In this document: positions 26,805 through 35,804 of the stretch, one piece after another
Numbering within the stretch: position 1 is the first letter of the stretch
How the letters are laid out: every line of letters starts with the position of its first letter
DNA from: Prochlorococcus sp. AG-402-P16
GTDB taxonomy: Bacteria; Cyanobacteriota; Cyanobacteriia; PCC-6307; Cyanobiaceae
NCBI GenBank assembly: GCA_003216295.1
Contig: QCJB01000007.1
Span: 1 to 64,000 of the forward strand
Direction: 5' to 3'
DNA length: 64,000 nucleotides
Program-made: the position numbers and the translations under genes
Notes under the pieces: model-generated
What the model saw: only the letters and a program-made list of their open reading frames with translations
The model's database searches: none
Told to the model about the DNA's origin: nothing

Positions 26805-26999
26805 ATGGCAACAGCTAAAGAAAAAAAAGAGGAGGTAAAATCGGCCTTAAAAATCTTACGATCAGAATTAAGGAAAATGCACCTAGGTGTAACAGAGGAA
26901 TTAGCACTTCCTGAACCAACAGAAGTAAAGAAGTTAATGACTCAAATGGAGGAATTGCTCACTGTTATAGAACCCAAGTCGTCTAGGAAAAAAAAATAA
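26805..26999 (+). CDS. Small conserved-looking hypothetical protein (64 aa)
   Basis: The 64-residue product is highly charged and helical (MATAKEKKEEVKSALKILRS) with a basic end (SSRKKK). It has a good promoter and a clear ATG, and codon use is normal. It could bind nucleic acid or form a coiled coil. No family is recognised. Confidence 0.6.
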   Translation: MATAKEKKEEVKSALKILRSELRKMHLGVTEELALPEPTEVKKLMTQMEELLTVIEPKSSRKKK

Positions 27000-27037
27000 A
27001 TAGTTTTTTTTTATAATTAATAGACAAATTATTAAAT

Positions 27038-27250
27038 TTAGGTTCTTTTTAATAAACCAGGAGCAATTAGCAATACTGCAATAGCTAAAGGATGATCTGA
27101 AATAATATAAACAAATGAAGAAAATGTAAAAAAATCTACAAGGAGTCTTATATCAATTCTTAAATCATAAAATGATAGCAGTATAAGGAGTAATGGCATC
27201 CAATTCAATTTTGAATAATTAATAAATCTAATAAGAAAGATATTAGCCAT
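27038..27250 (-). CDS. Small membrane protein downstream of secF (70 aa)
   Basis: This hydrophobic 70-residue protein has two probable helices (about 16-27 and 40-65). Its start codon directly follows the secF stop codon, so it belongs to the pdhB-secD-secF transcription unit. Whether it contributes to the Sec machinery is unknown. No family is recognised. Confidence 0.6.
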   Translation of the reverse strand: MANIFLIRFINYSKLNWMPLLLILLSFYDLRIDIRLLVDFFTFSSFVYIISDHPLAIAVLLIAPGLLKRT

Positions 27251-28210
27251 TTAATCTCTTTTGCCGGTAATAGACAAAATAGAAGGAGCTAGAGCAATAC
27301 TTGACCAGGAGCCTGTTATGACTCCAATAACTAAAGAGAATGCAAACCAATACAATGAAGACCCACCCCAAATCAATATACAAATCAGAGGAAGAAGTGT
27401 TGTAAAACTTGTATAGAGCGTTCTTGTTAAAGTTGCGCTAACGGCTTCATCAATTTGATATTTAAAACTTAATTCTTTTTCGTTTATACTTTTTTCCCTT
27501 ATCCGATCGAAAACTACGACAGTATTATTAACTGAATAACCTGCAATAGTTAAAAGAGAAACAGCAAACAATGAATCTACCTCTATATTATTAAAATATC
27601 CTAACCAAGAAAAAACGCCACAAACTATAAGTACATCATGAAACAGAGCTAGCAAAGCTAAAAACGAGTATCGCCGATCATATCTAAAATTTATATATAT
27701 TGCGATACCAATAAAAGCAAAGAATAACGATATTAAACTACTTTTTAGTAATTGCTTACCAAGACTTGGACCAATTATTTCGACCGAAGTATTATCCTTA
27801 ATAAATGGTCCAAAAGTATTCTGAATAGTAGAGACCACAGATTCCGATTGGTCTGCAGAAAGATAAGGAAGTCTTATTGATATTAATTTTGAATTATCAA
27901 GTAATTGAATTTGTGATCTAGTTAAATTAGGGGAATTATTTGAACTAAAATTTATATTTTTATTTGCCAAAGCTTTTATATTTTTTGATATATCAATTGT
28001 ATTTAATTCAGAGCAATTAATACTACAACTCCTCTCTAAAGTAATTTGTGTGCCGCCAGTAAAGTCAAGACCAAGATTCAAAGGAGCTTTAATATTTGGA
28101 CTCTTAAAAGACATTAACATGCCAAATATTGAAATTAAGGATAAAGAAAAAGAAACAAGCCAGACGAATTTTCTATTTTTATAGAGTTGAATACTTATAG
28201 TAGATTTCAT
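27251..28210 (-). CDS. secF: Protein translocase subunit SecF
   Basis: SecF, with SecD, uses the ion gradient to help pull proteins through SecYEG, in cyanobacteria at plasma and thylakoid membranes. The 319-residue protein has the six-helix plan: a first helix at about 15-33, a periplasmic domain with LGLDFTGGTQITLE, then five helices containing TIAGYSVNNTVVVFDRIRE (about 218-236), the SecF signature. The gene follows secD by 24 bases. Confidence 0.95.
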   Translation of the reverse strand: MKSTISIQLYKNRKFVWLVSFSLSLISIFGMLMSFKSPNIKAPLNLGLDFTGGTQITLERSCSINCSELNTIDISKNIKALANKNINFSSNNSPNLTRSQIQLLDNSKLISIRLPYLSADQSESVVSTIQNTFGPFIKDNTSVEIIGPSLGKQLLKSSLISLFFAFIGIAIYINFRYDRRYSFLALLALFHDVLIVCGVFSWLGYFNNIEVDSLFAVSLLTIAGYSVNNTVVVFDRIREKSINEKELSFKYQIDEAVSATLTRTLYTSFTTLLPLICILIWGGSSLYWFAFSLVIGVITGSWSSIALAPSILSITGKRD

Positions 28211-28234
28211 AATTTAATTAATGTGTATTCGATA

Positions 28235-29725
28235 CTATTGAACATTAATTGATGGAGTTGTAATCTGTTTGAGATTAATAAAGTTAGAAATTTTTCTAAG
28301 CCATTGAAAACTCATTAAAAACTTCAGAATTGCCTTGGTACATGTTAAGGCTGTAAATAAACTCAAGAGAACCCCTATTCCTAATGTAGCGGCAAATCCT
28401 TTAACAAAACCTGTACCCAAATAAAATAAAGTAATACAACTTATTAATGTAGTTAAGTGTCCATCAATAATAGAAGAAAAGGCATTTTTAAAACTTGCAT
28501 CTATTGAACGAATTAAGGTATTTCCATTACGTAATTCTTCCTTCAATCTTTCGAAAATAAGAACATTAGCATCAACAGCCATTCCTATGCTTAAAATAAA
28601 ACCGGCAATGCCAGGAAGAGTAAGAGTAACAGGAAGTAGCGCATAGATTGAAAGAGTAAATAGCGAATACAAAGCTAATGCCAAGACTGCAACAAATCCC
28701 GCTAATTTATATGTGAAAATCATAAAAAGACCAACTAATATCAACCCAGTTAAAGCAGCAAAAAGACTAAGGCGAATATTTTGACTTCCAAGAGAGGGGC
28801 CTATTGTTCTTATTTGAATAATTTCAATCGGTAAGGGTAAGGCACCTCCTCTTAATTGGACCTCTAAGTTTCTTGCGTCATCAGCGGTGAAACTGCCACT
28901 AATGGTAGCGGCTCCACCAGTTATTCCAGCAGTTTCAAACTGCTTACCAACGCTTGCCTCGCTATAAGAAATCCCATCAATAACAATTCCAAGCAATCGA
29001 GAAGTACCTGCTATGGATTTTGTTAATTCAGCAAATTTATCACCTCCCTCACTATTAAAACTTAAAGTAACTTCCCAGTTATTTGTATTTTGATCTTGAC
29101 GTCTACCTGCATTTGTTAGATATTTACCAGTTAGATTCGTGGGTTCAAAAAGAGTCGCAATTTCCTTGTTTATATAATTTCTTAAAAGAGTAAATTGATC
29201 AAAATCAAATATCTGATTAGATTGAATATTATATTTTTCAAACAAATCATTTATTTCATTGTTAGTGTTAATTTCTTTAATTAATTGAGCCGAATTACTA
29301 TTCTCTTCCAATTTATTAATAATAGATTCAACTCTATTCCTTTGCAATTGCAGATCTCTTAATTTAACATCTGTACCATTTTTCTGAATTCTAAATTCCA
29401 ATAAAGCAGTTTCTCCCAAAACTTTAGCTGCGCCTGATGGATCCTGCTCCCCGGGTAATTCTAATAACAATTGATTTGTTCCAACTGTTTGAAGTTGAGA
29501 ATCTGAAACACCTAATCCATTAACTCTCTTATCAAGAACTGCTTTAACTCCTTCCATTTCATTAGGAGTTATTTTTGTGATTTCCTTAGTAGGCTGAACT
29601 TCTAAAGTAAGTTGACTACCTCCACGAAGATCTAATCCTAATTGAAAAGGTAAATTAGTACATATAAATATACTTAATACTGCAAAAATAATGACAACTA
29701 CAAACCAATAATTCTTTCTACCCAT
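28235..29725 (-). CDS. secD: Protein translocase subunit SecD
   Basis: SecD partners SecF in the protein-conducting channel. The 496-residue protein contains the D1 motif FQLGLDLRGGSQLTLEV near residue 27, the large periplasmic P1 domain, and six helices with the signature SIGMAVDANVLIFERLKEEL (about 382-401). It starts two bases after the pdhB stop codon, an arrangement common in picocyanobacteria that couples secretion genes to a metabolic gene. Confidence 0.95.
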   Translation of the reverse strand: MGRKNYWFVVVIIFAVLSIFICTNLPFQLGLDLRGGSQLTLEVQPTKEITKITPNEMEGVKAVLDKRVNGLGVSDSQLQTVGTNQLLLELPGEQDPSGAAKVLGETALLEFRIQKNGTDVKLRDLQLQRNRVESIINKLEENSNSAQLIKEINTNNEINDLFEKYNIQSNQIFDFDQFTLLRNYINKEIATLFEPTNLTGKYLTNAGRRQDQNTNNWEVTLSFNSEGGDKFAELTKSIAGTSRLLGIVIDGISYSEASVGKQFETAGITGGAATISGSFTADDARNLEVQLRGGALPLPIEIIQIRTIGPSLGSQNIRLSLFAALTGLILVGLFMIFTYKLAGFVAVLALALYSLFTLSIYALLPVTLTLPGIAGFILSIGMAVDANVLIFERLKEELRNGNTLIRSIDASFKNAFSSIIDGHLTTLISCITLFYLGTGFVKGFAATLGIGVLLSLFTALTCTKAILKFLMSFQWLRKISNFINLKQITTPSINVQ

Positions 29726-29727
29726 TA

Positions 29728-30717
29728 TTAACCTACTCCATGATTATTAATTATTTTTTCAGCTGCATCTACAATTTGATGGGGCTGAATGATAGTTAAA
29801 TTCTCTAAATTCCCATTATATGGAGTTGGAATATCCTGACTTGATAAACGTACAGGAGGAGAGTCTAAATCATCAAAACAATTCTCTGTAATTAAAGACA
29901 TCAATTCAGCGGCTATTCCACCTGTTTTCATACATTCCTCAACGATAATTACTCTATGAGTTTTTTTGACCGACCTAGAGATTGTATCCATATCAAAAGG
30001 CTTCAGACTAATTAAATCAATCAATTCAACATCTATTCCTTTTTCCCCTAATAGCTCGAGTGCTTTTAAGCAGTGATGTCGCATTCTTGAATAAGTCAAA
30101 ATTGTGATGTCATTTCCTTCCTTTACAAGATCTGCTTGATCAAGGGCGCATACATATTCACCTTCAGGTAATTCTTCCGTGAGGTTATATAAAAGAACAT
30201 GCTCAAAGAAAAGAACAGGATTGTTGTCCCTAATAGCAGCCTTCATTAGACCCTTAGCATTTGTAGGAGTACTACATGCCACAATTTTTATACCAGGGAC
30301 TGCATGAAAATAGGCTTCAAGTCTTTGACTATGCTCAGCACCTAGCTGCCTTCCAACTCCACCAGGACCTCTAACCACTGTTGGAATGGTGAAATTACCT
30401 CCACTTGTGTATCTCAACATTCCCATATTGTTAGAAATCTGATTAAAAGCCAGCAACAAAAAACCCATATTCATTCCTTCAACAATTGGTCTTAGTCCTG
30501 TCATAGCTGCTCCAACAGCCATCCCAGTAAAACTATTTTCTGCAATTGGAGTATCTAATACTCTGAACTCACCATATTTTTCATACAAATCTTTCGTAAC
30601 CTTATATGAACCTCCATACTGTCCAACATCCTCACCCATTACGCAAACCAAAGGGTTTCTAGCCATTTCTTCATCAATAGCTTCACGAAGAGCATTAAAT
30701 AAAAGGGTACCTTTCAC
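29728..30717 (-). CDS. pdhB: Pyruvate dehydrogenase E1 component, beta subunit
   Basis: PdhB is the beta chain of the thiamine-dependent E1 heterotetramer, which decarboxylates pyruvate for acetyl-CoA synthesis. The 329-residue protein shows [18 protein letters not shown] near residue 26, [19 protein letters not shown] near 57, the histidine in [12 protein letters not shown] near 127, and the C-terminal transketolase domain. The alpha-subunit gene is not nearby. It is the first gene of the pdhB-secD-secF unit. Confidence 0.93.
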   Translation of the reverse strand: MKGTLLFNALREAIDEEMARNPLVCVMGEDVGQYGGSYKVTKDLYEKYGEFRVLDTPIAENSFTGMAVGAAMTGLRPIVEGMNMGFLLLAFNQISNNMGMLRYTSGGNFTIPTVVRGPGGVGRQLGAEHSQRLEAYFHAVPGIKIVACSTPTNAKGLMKAAIRDNNPVLFFEHVLLYNLTEELPEGEYVCALDQADLVKEGNDITILTYSRMRHHCLKALELLGEKGIDVELIDLISLKPFDMDTISRSVKKTHRVIIVEECMKTGGIAAELMSLITENCFDDLDSPPVRLSSQDIPTPYNGNLENLTIIQPHQIVDAAEKIINNHGVG

Positions 30718-30779
30718 AGCTTTAGCAGATCGCCCGGATTACCGGTTTGTTCTTCCAAACTATCTCAAACAGTGCCTAA

Positions 30780-30875
30780 TTACCCACCTGCCGCAAAAGT
30801 AGATAACAGCAATATGGAAAGCAACATTCCTGGAGAGAGCAGTAAAACTAGAAGTCCTAAATCGTGAAGGGTCAT
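30780..30875 (-). CDS. 31-residue single-helix membrane peptide
   Basis: Between DUF3082 and pdhB, ATG at 30873-30875 opens a 31-residue frame: MTLHDLGLLVLLLSPGMLLS followed by ILLLSTFAAGG. Almost the whole chain is one hydrophobic helix. Its size resembles small photosystem and cytochrome subunits such as PsaM, PsbM or PetM, but the sequence matches none that I know. The clean start, coding-like third positions and conserved-looking end make it likely to be real. Confidence 0.55.
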   Translation of the reverse strand: MTLHDLGLLVLLLSPGMLLSILLLSTFAAGG

Positions 30876-30911
30876 AGATAAATCTAAATATGACAAATTA
30901 ATACTTAAATA

Positions 30912-31259
30912 TTAGTCTGTTTTTACTTTATTGCCTTCTATCAAACTTCGAATAAATACTAAAAATAAACCAAGTCCTATAAAACCAAAGGTAAAAGTTG
31001 CAAGAAAGCTAATTCCTGTAATTAGTGTTTTAAAACCAGAAGCAATACTCTGAGCAATTGCCGAAGAATAACTAGGAGTATGAACAGCAAAATATAAAAC
31101 TATTTTTTTGCTTATAAAAAGACTTAGCAAACTAAAGGTTAAACTCGTTATAGAACCAGACAAAAAGCTTAAGGGGCCCTTCTTCGGCTCAGAATTAATT
31201 CTACCAACAGGACTTACTTCAGAAGACGAAAATTCATCTAATTCTTTTTTTGAATCCAT
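30912..31259 (-). CDS. DUF3082-like membrane protein
   Basis: The 115-residue protein has an acidic, serine-rich N-terminus and two membrane helices (about residues 32-50 and 80-104) separated by a polar loop. It resembles DUF3082, a family of cyanobacteria and plastids without known function. It lies 11 bases downstream of ispE, so it is probably co-transcribed with rsmA-ispE. Confidence 0.7.
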   Translation of the reverse strand: MDSKKELDEFSSSEVSPVGRINSEPKKGPLSFLSGSITSLTFSLLSLFISKKIVLYFAVHTPSYSSAIAQSIASGFKTLITGISFLATFTFGFIGLGLFLVFIRSLIEGNKVKTD

Positions 31260-31270
31260 TACTAGGTAAA

Positions 31271-32227
31271 TTAATTTTCTAATTGAACTCCATTAGACAT
31301 CATTGAGCATGCCCAAGCTGATAAACCAGCTCTTTCAAATTCATTAAAGTTCTCTTCTAGTACTTTATTTGCATCATCATAATTTGGGAACAAGGCAAAA
31401 CAGCTTGGTCCAGAGCCACTCATAGAAACGAGCCTAGAGCTAGGCAATCCAGACAATATTTTCAATGACTTGTCTACCTCTGTTGCCATAGGGCGAACAC
31501 TTTTTTGTAAATCATTTTGTATAACTCTTCGAGTATTAAATAAAGATTGATCAGACCAATCGATAGATCTTATAGTGTTTCTTTTGATTTCGAAATCCCT
31601 TTCATCCTTAAGATAAGTATGACCATACTCTTCTTTATATTTTTTATATGCAACTGGTGTAGAAACTTGTATTGAAGGGTCTTTAACCAAAATGATACCC
31701 AACTCAAGCTGATTACACTCTAATTTTTCTAGAACTTCTCCTCTACCAAAACATATTTGCCTACCTCCTGAAATACAGAAAGGTACATCTGATCCGATTT
31801 TTTTTGATATCTTCTCTAATTCGTTGATCTTAAGATCTAGCTTCCAAAGTTTATTTAATCCAACCAAAGTTGCAGCTGCATCCGTAGATCCACCTGCCAA
31901 TCCTGCACCAATAGGAATATTTTTTTCAAGTTCAATATCTACACCTAATTGTGTATTTCCAACTTCTTTTCTAAGAAGCATTGCAGCCTTTATTATCAAA
32001 TTATCCTCACCATTGCTAATCTCATTATTATTTGATTTAAGGTTAATCTTATTTTCGTCAGTGTTAGTCATATTCAATCTATCACTTAGATTGATGCTTT
32101 GCATGACCATTGCCAACTCATGAAATCCATCAGTTCTTAGACCTAAAACTTCTAAATGCAAATTAATTTTTGCATTTGCTACTGCAGTAATAAAGTTATC
32201 ATTTACTTTAGAAGGAACCATTTTCAA
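31271..32227 (-). CDS. ispE: 4-diphosphocytidyl-2-C-methyl-D-erythritol kinase
   Basis: IspE phosphorylates CDP-methylerythritol in the MEP isoprenoid pathway. It is a GHMP kinase: the N-terminal AKINLHLEVLG with the catalytic lysine, the ATP-binding glycine loop PIGAGLAGGSTDAAATL near residue 110, and the third motif MSGSGPSCFALF near 275. The 318-residue length is normal. Its start lies 20 bases inside rsmA, so the two are translationally coupled. dxs of the same pathway is at 11.9-13.7 kb. Confidence 0.94.
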   Translation of the reverse strand: MKMVPSKVNDNFITAVANAKINLHLEVLGLRTDGFHELAMVMQSINLSDRLNMTNTDENKINLKSNNNEISNGEDNLIIKAAMLLRKEVGNTQLGVDIELEKNIPIGAGLAGGSTDAAATLVGLNKLWKLDLKINELEKISKKIGSDVPFCISGGRQICFGRGEVLEKLECNQLELGIILVKDPSIQVSTPVAYKKYKEEYGHTYLKDERDFEIKRNTIRSIDWSDQSLFNTRRVIQNDLQKSVRPMATEVDKSLKILSGLPSSRLVSMSGSGPSCFALFPNYDDANKVLEENFNEFERAGLSAWACSMMSNGVQLEN

Positions 32228-33086
32228 TAATACAAGTGTCTTTTAAAGCTTTTGCGAAGGCAAACCAATTGGAAGGAGAAATTTCCTGTGGTCTTTGATC
32301 AAGACTAATCCCTCTGCAGGCGAATAATTCTTTTATCTGGTCGTTATAAGTTACAAAACTTCCAATCGTGTTACGTAATTTTTTTCTTCTACCTGAGAAA
32401 GCAAGCTTTAAAAGATTTTCCAGTAAATTTCCAATCTCATGAAAATCCTTATCATGTATTTTTAAGGGTTTAATCAATACGACTTTGGAGTCCACCCTGG
32501 GTGCAGGTCGAAAACATCTAGAAGGTACATCGCATACATCCTGACATTTCGCTAAAAGCTGAATTCTTACGCTTAAAGCACTGAAATTGCTATCACCAGG
32601 CAGAGCGATAATCCTTTGAGCAACTTCTTTTTGCATAAGTAAAACTAAATTCTCAAAATTAAATTCAGGTTCTTTTCCTAAATCACCAATTAATCTTCTT
32701 AATAATGGACCTGTTATGTTATATGGAATATTAGCCACTACTTTATTAATAATCAGTCCATTTTCAGCCTCCAATGGAACGGATAGAACATCCCCCTCTC
32801 TTAAACTAAATTTATTTTGATGACTAAAACGTTTTTTTAATCCTATAACTAAATCCCTATCAAGTTCAATTCCTTGGACAAATCTTGCATGGGACTCAAT
32901 TAATTTTTCAGTTAAAGCCCCTTTACCTGGACCAACTTCTAATACGCAATCATCAGGATTCAAGTCAGCAGCCTTAACTATTTGATCAAGAACTCTCTGA
33001 TCTCTTAACCAATGCTGTCCAAAGCGTTTTCTAGGAATATGCCTGAAATCATTCAATGTTTTACTACCCAAAGCCAGCATCTCCAA
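32208..33086 (-). CDS. rsmA: 16S rRNA (adenine1518/1519-N6)-dimethyltransferase
   Basis: RsmA (KsgA) dimethylates two adjacent adenines in helix 45 of 16S rRNA, a late step of small-subunit maturation. The SAM-binding motif I EVGPGKGALTEKL occurs near residue 48 and the catalytic motif NIPYNITGPLLRRL near 122. The N-terminal HIPRKRFGQHWLRD is typical. The 292-residue protein starts with ATG, and its 3' end overlaps ispE by 20 bases. Confidence 0.94.
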   Translation of the reverse strand: MEMLALGSKTLNDFRHIPRKRFGQHWLRDQRVLDQIVKAADLNPDDCVLEVGPGKGALTEKLIESHARFVQGIELDRDLVIGLKKRFSHQNKFSLREGDVLSVPLEAENGLIINKVVANIPYNITGPLLRRLIGDLGKEPEFNFENLVLLMQKEVAQRIIALPGDSNFSALSVRIQLLAKCQDVCDVPSRCFRPAPRVDSKVVLIKPLKIHDKDFHEIGNLLENLLKLAFSGRRKKLRNTIGSFVTYNDQIKELFACRGISLDQRPQEISPSNWFAFAKALKDTCIIENGSF

Positions 33087-33182
33087 ACCACATTAGAAAC
33101 GATCACATATTTCACTAAAACAAAACTAAATTATTTAAAATATACTCATAAAAAGATTTTCAATCAATATACATTTTCTAAA

Positions 33183-33545
33183 ATGACTTTCGACAGCCAT
33201 AGCCTAGAACGTTTAAGAGAACTTGGACGTAAACTTCCTAAAGTGATATCTAAATCCGAACCAAAAGAATCAAAAGAATCTCTAGGAACTAATAAGAAGA
33301 AATTACACCCAGTCGAGATAGAAACCAACCCTGAACAACTTTTCCGAGAATTAATGGAAATCAGCCCAGATGGAAATGTACCATCACATTTATTAGATCG
33401 ACTAAAGAAACTAGAATCAAATAACATTAAAATTACTCCAAATACAGCTCAAGGTATGAATAAAGTTTCGGAAGAACCTATTCTTAATGAATCACAACTT
33501 TATGCAGAATTCAAACAATTTCTGCTTGATGACGAAGTGAATTAA
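33183..33545 (+). CDS. Picocyanobacterial conserved hypothetical protein (120 aa)
   Basis: A longer frame upstream would run into the rsmA start, so I chose ATG at 33183, which begins the well-ordered part MTFDSHSLERLRELGRKLPK. The protein is soluble and charged, with a lysine-rich linker (about residues 21-42) and a helical second half (PEQLFRELMEISPDGNVPSH). I know of no function. rlmH follows after 25 bases on the same strand. Confidence 0.7.
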   Translation: MTFDSHSLERLRELGRKLPKVISKSEPKESKESLGTNKKKLHPVEIETNPEQLFRELMEISPDGNVPSHLLDRLKKLESNNIKITPNTAQGMNKVSEEPILNESQLYAEFKQFLLDDEVN

Positions 33546-33570
33546 TAATTAATCTATATAATCAATTTAA

Positions 33571-34008
33571 ATGCTTAATATTTCACATTATAAAATTATT
33601 GCTATTGGAAAGGTAAAGAAAAAGTGGATTCAATCAGGTATAGATATATATCTAAATAGATTACCTGGCTTAAAGATAATAGAAATCAAAGATAGTACCC
33701 AAAAAAAAGAAGGAATTGCAATTAAAGAAATTTTAAATAAAAATGAAATACTAATAACTCTCAATGAAAATGGTCAATCTTTTACATCAAAGGAGTTAGC
33801 TATAAAACTGCAAAAAAGCCAGCATCAAAATATTACTTTTGCTATTGGAGGTGCCACTGGTCTTAGCCCAGCGATTAATAGCGCTGCCTCCTGGAAATTA
33901 AGCCTCTCTCAATTAACTTTTCCACACGAAATAGCACGCCTTCTTCTAGTAGAACAACTTTATCGCGCAAGAACCATTGCTCAAGGAGGGCCGTATCACA
34001 AAGAATAA
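33571..34008 (+). CDS. rlmH: 23S rRNA (pseudouridine1915-N3)-methyltransferase RlmH
   Basis: RlmH is a SPOUT-class enzyme that methylates pseudouridine 1915 in helix 69 of 23S rRNA after subunit joining. The 145-residue protein has the small-SPOUT pattern: IAIGKVKKKWIQSGIDIYL at the start, the SAM-binding knot segment FAIGGATGLSP near residue 90 and the C-terminus LLVEQLYRARTIAQGGPYHK. The 70-base palindrome begins at the base after its stop codon and could act as its terminator. Confidence 0.93.
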   Translation: MLNISHYKIIAIGKVKKKWIQSGIDIYLNRLPGLKIIEIKDSTQKKEGIAIKEILNKNEILITLNENGQSFTSKELAIKLQKSQHQNITFAIGGATGLSPAINSAASWKLSLSQLTFPHEIARLLLVEQLYRARTIAQGGPYHKE

Positions 34009-34078
34009 TTAACAGACTCAAATCATCACCTATAGTAGTACGTATGAACTAGTATAGGTGATGATTTGAGTCTGTTAA
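34009..34078. promoter_or_regulatory. 70-bp near-perfect palindrome with LexA-like box, umuDC promoter
   Basis: The arms 34009-34034 and 34053-34078 are perfect 26-base inverted repeats. The 18-base centre contains TAGTACGTATGAACTA (34036-34051), itself nearly palindromic and one base from the cyanobacterial LexA consensus RGTACNNNDGTWCB. TTAACA (34009-34014) and TATAGT (34031-34036) are 16 bases apart, a plausible promoter overlapped by the box. Because the arms are identical, the minus strand carries the same promoter-like pair. The right arm reaches the A of the umuD ATG. Confidence 0.75.
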
Positions 34079-34524
34079 TGGATTTAGCAACCTCGCACTT
34101 CTCGTCGAATGAAAAGAAATCAAGAATATTAATTCCGTTGGCGGGAGAAACGATTTCAGCAGGTTTCCCTTCCCCAGCAGAAGATTACATAGAGCTAGGT
34201 ATCGACCTGAATAAACACTTAATAAAAAATCCAATCAGCACCTTCTTTCTGCGTGTAAGTGGTAATTCAATGACTAATGCAGGAATCTATAATAACGATT
34301 TATTGATAATAGATCGCAGTATAAATCCAGTTCCCGGACATATTGTAGTTGCAATCCTGGACGGAGAATTTACATTAAAAAGACTTGTAAAAGATAGAGA
34401 TGATTATTATCTAAAAGCAGATAAGGAAAATTATCCATCAATAAATTTAAACAACTATATAGATATAGAAATCTGGGGAGTCGCAATATATTCAATCCAC
34501 AATTTAAAAAAACTAAATACATAA
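34078..34524 (+). CDS. umuD: SOS mutagenesis protein UmuD
   Basis: UmuD is a LexA-like serine/lysine self-cleaving protein. After RecA-stimulated cleavage UmuD' joins UmuC in DNA polymerase V for translesion synthesis. From the ATG at 34078 the protein has 148 residues, with the scissile Ala28-Gly29 (ETISAGFPSP), catalytic Ser64 (SGNSMTNAGI) and Lys101 (GEFTLKRL). The spacings of 35 and 37 residues match E. coli UmuD exactly. An in-frame TTG lies 12 bases upstream, inside the palindrome. umuC follows after 2 bases. Confidence 0.93.
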   Translation: MDLATSHFSSNEKKSRILIPLAGETISAGFPSPAEDYIELGIDLNKHLIKNPISTFFLRVSGNSMTNAGIYNNDLLIIDRSINPVPGHIVVAILDGEFTLKRLVKDRDDYYLKADKENYPSINLNNYIDIEIWGVAIYSIHNLKKLNT

Positions 34525-34526
34525 TT

Positions 34527-35804
34527 ATGTCTCGTGCAATAGTACAAATTGATGGGAATAATTTCTATGCATCATGCGAACAATTAATTAATCCTTCGCT
34601 AAAAAGAAAAGGTTTAGTTGTCCTTTCAAATAATGATGGATGCATAATCGCTCGAAATTCAGAAGCGAGGAAGATGGGTATTGCGATGGGACAGCCTTAT
34701 TTCAAATTAAAAGAAAAATTAAATAAGCTAAATATAAATGTAAAAAGTTCAAATTATGAACTTTATGGAGATATTAGTAATCGATTAATGCTTATACTAA
34801 GACAATATTGTGAGGAACTAGAGATCTACTCCATAGACGAAGCATTTGCCACTTTAAAGCGTCCAAGGAATAAACAATTAAGCAAATGGGGAAAAGAATT
34901 AAGATCTATAGTTTATCAAAATATAGGGATACCAATAACAATCGGTATTGGTGATACAAAAGTCCAGGCAAAGATTGCAAATCATATAGCAAAAGAAAGA
35001 GGAGATAGTTCAGGTATATTTGATATCGGGATAATTGAAAATAAAGATGATTATCTAAATCGAATTAGAATAGATAATGTTTGGGGTTTAGGTAAAAAAA
35101 TGTCAGCCTGGTTAAAAAATAAAGGTATAAGCAATGCTAGAGAATTTAGAGACATGTCAAGCAAAGAAGTTAAAAACAAATATGGTATAGTTGGCCTACG
35201 CTTACAAAATGAATTAAAAGGAAAATCCTGTATAAATTTCAAAGCAAAACCATCAGATCGAAAAGAGCTTTGTGTCAGCAGAAGTTTTGCCTATCCAATA
35301 GATAGTTTAGAAGAATTACAACAAGCTATAAGTAAATATGCCATAATCGCAAGTAATAAACTCAGACAAAACAATCAATTTGCTTCATCTATTACAGTTT
35401 TTACTGCAACGAATAGATATTCTAATGACTTTTTCAGAAGTGAAGCAACGGCAAGATTAGAGATACCAAACGATAACACAAGTATTATGCTTAAAACAAG
35501 CCAAGAATTATCAAAAAGAATCTATAAACCATATAGAAAGTTAATAAAAGCAGGTGTTATCCTCCACAAGCTTCAAAGTAATAAATATGAACAAAAAATA
35601 CTATTCAAAGAAGAACATATGCAAAAGAAATCTAATTTAGAGAACTTAAATAAGGTAATAGATGGTATTAACAATAAGCATGGAAGATGGACGATAAGCT
35701 GGGGAACATCAATCTTGGAAAATGACTCTATTACACGACGTGAAAAACTTTCACACTTAAAGACAACAAAAATAGAAAACATACCAACAATTCTAGCCAA
35801 TTAA
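34527..35804 (+). CDS. umuC: DNA polymerase V catalytic subunit UmuC
   Basis: UmuC is a Y-family polymerase that copies damaged templates with low fidelity. The 425-residue protein has the active-site motifs VQIDGNNFYASCEQLINPSL at the N-terminus, YGDISNRL near residue 72 and the acidic pair in YSIDEAFATL near 95. Helix-hairpin-helix and little-finger regions follow, and the UmuC-specific C-terminal domain is complete. It forms an operon with umuD under the palindromic, probably LexA-controlled, promoter. Confidence 0.95.
   Translation: MSRAIVQIDGNNFYASCEQLINPSLKRKGLVVLSNNDGCIIARNSEARKMGIAMGQPYFKLKEKLNKLNINVKSSNYELYGDISNRLMLILRQYCEELEIYSIDEAFATLKRPRNKQLSKWGKELRSIVYQNIGIPITIGIGDTKVQAKIANHIAKERGDSSGIFDIGIIENKDDYLNRIRIDNVWGLGKKMSAWLKNKGISNAREFRDMSSKEVKNKYGIVGLRLQNELKGKSCINFKAKPSDRKELCVSRSFAYPIDSLEELQQAISKYAIIASNKLRQNNQFASSITVFTATNRYSNDFFRSEATARLEIPNDNTSIMLKTSQELSKRIYKPYRKLIKAGVILHKLQSNKYEQKILFKEEHMQKKSNLENLNKVIDGINNKHGRWTISWGTSILENDSITRREKLSHLKTTKIENIPTILAN

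Noticed and set aside
33012..33182. Longer start for the 33183 hypothetical gene
   Set aside because: It would overlap the divergent rsmA start by 75 bases and adds low-complexity residues; the ATG at 33183 fits better.
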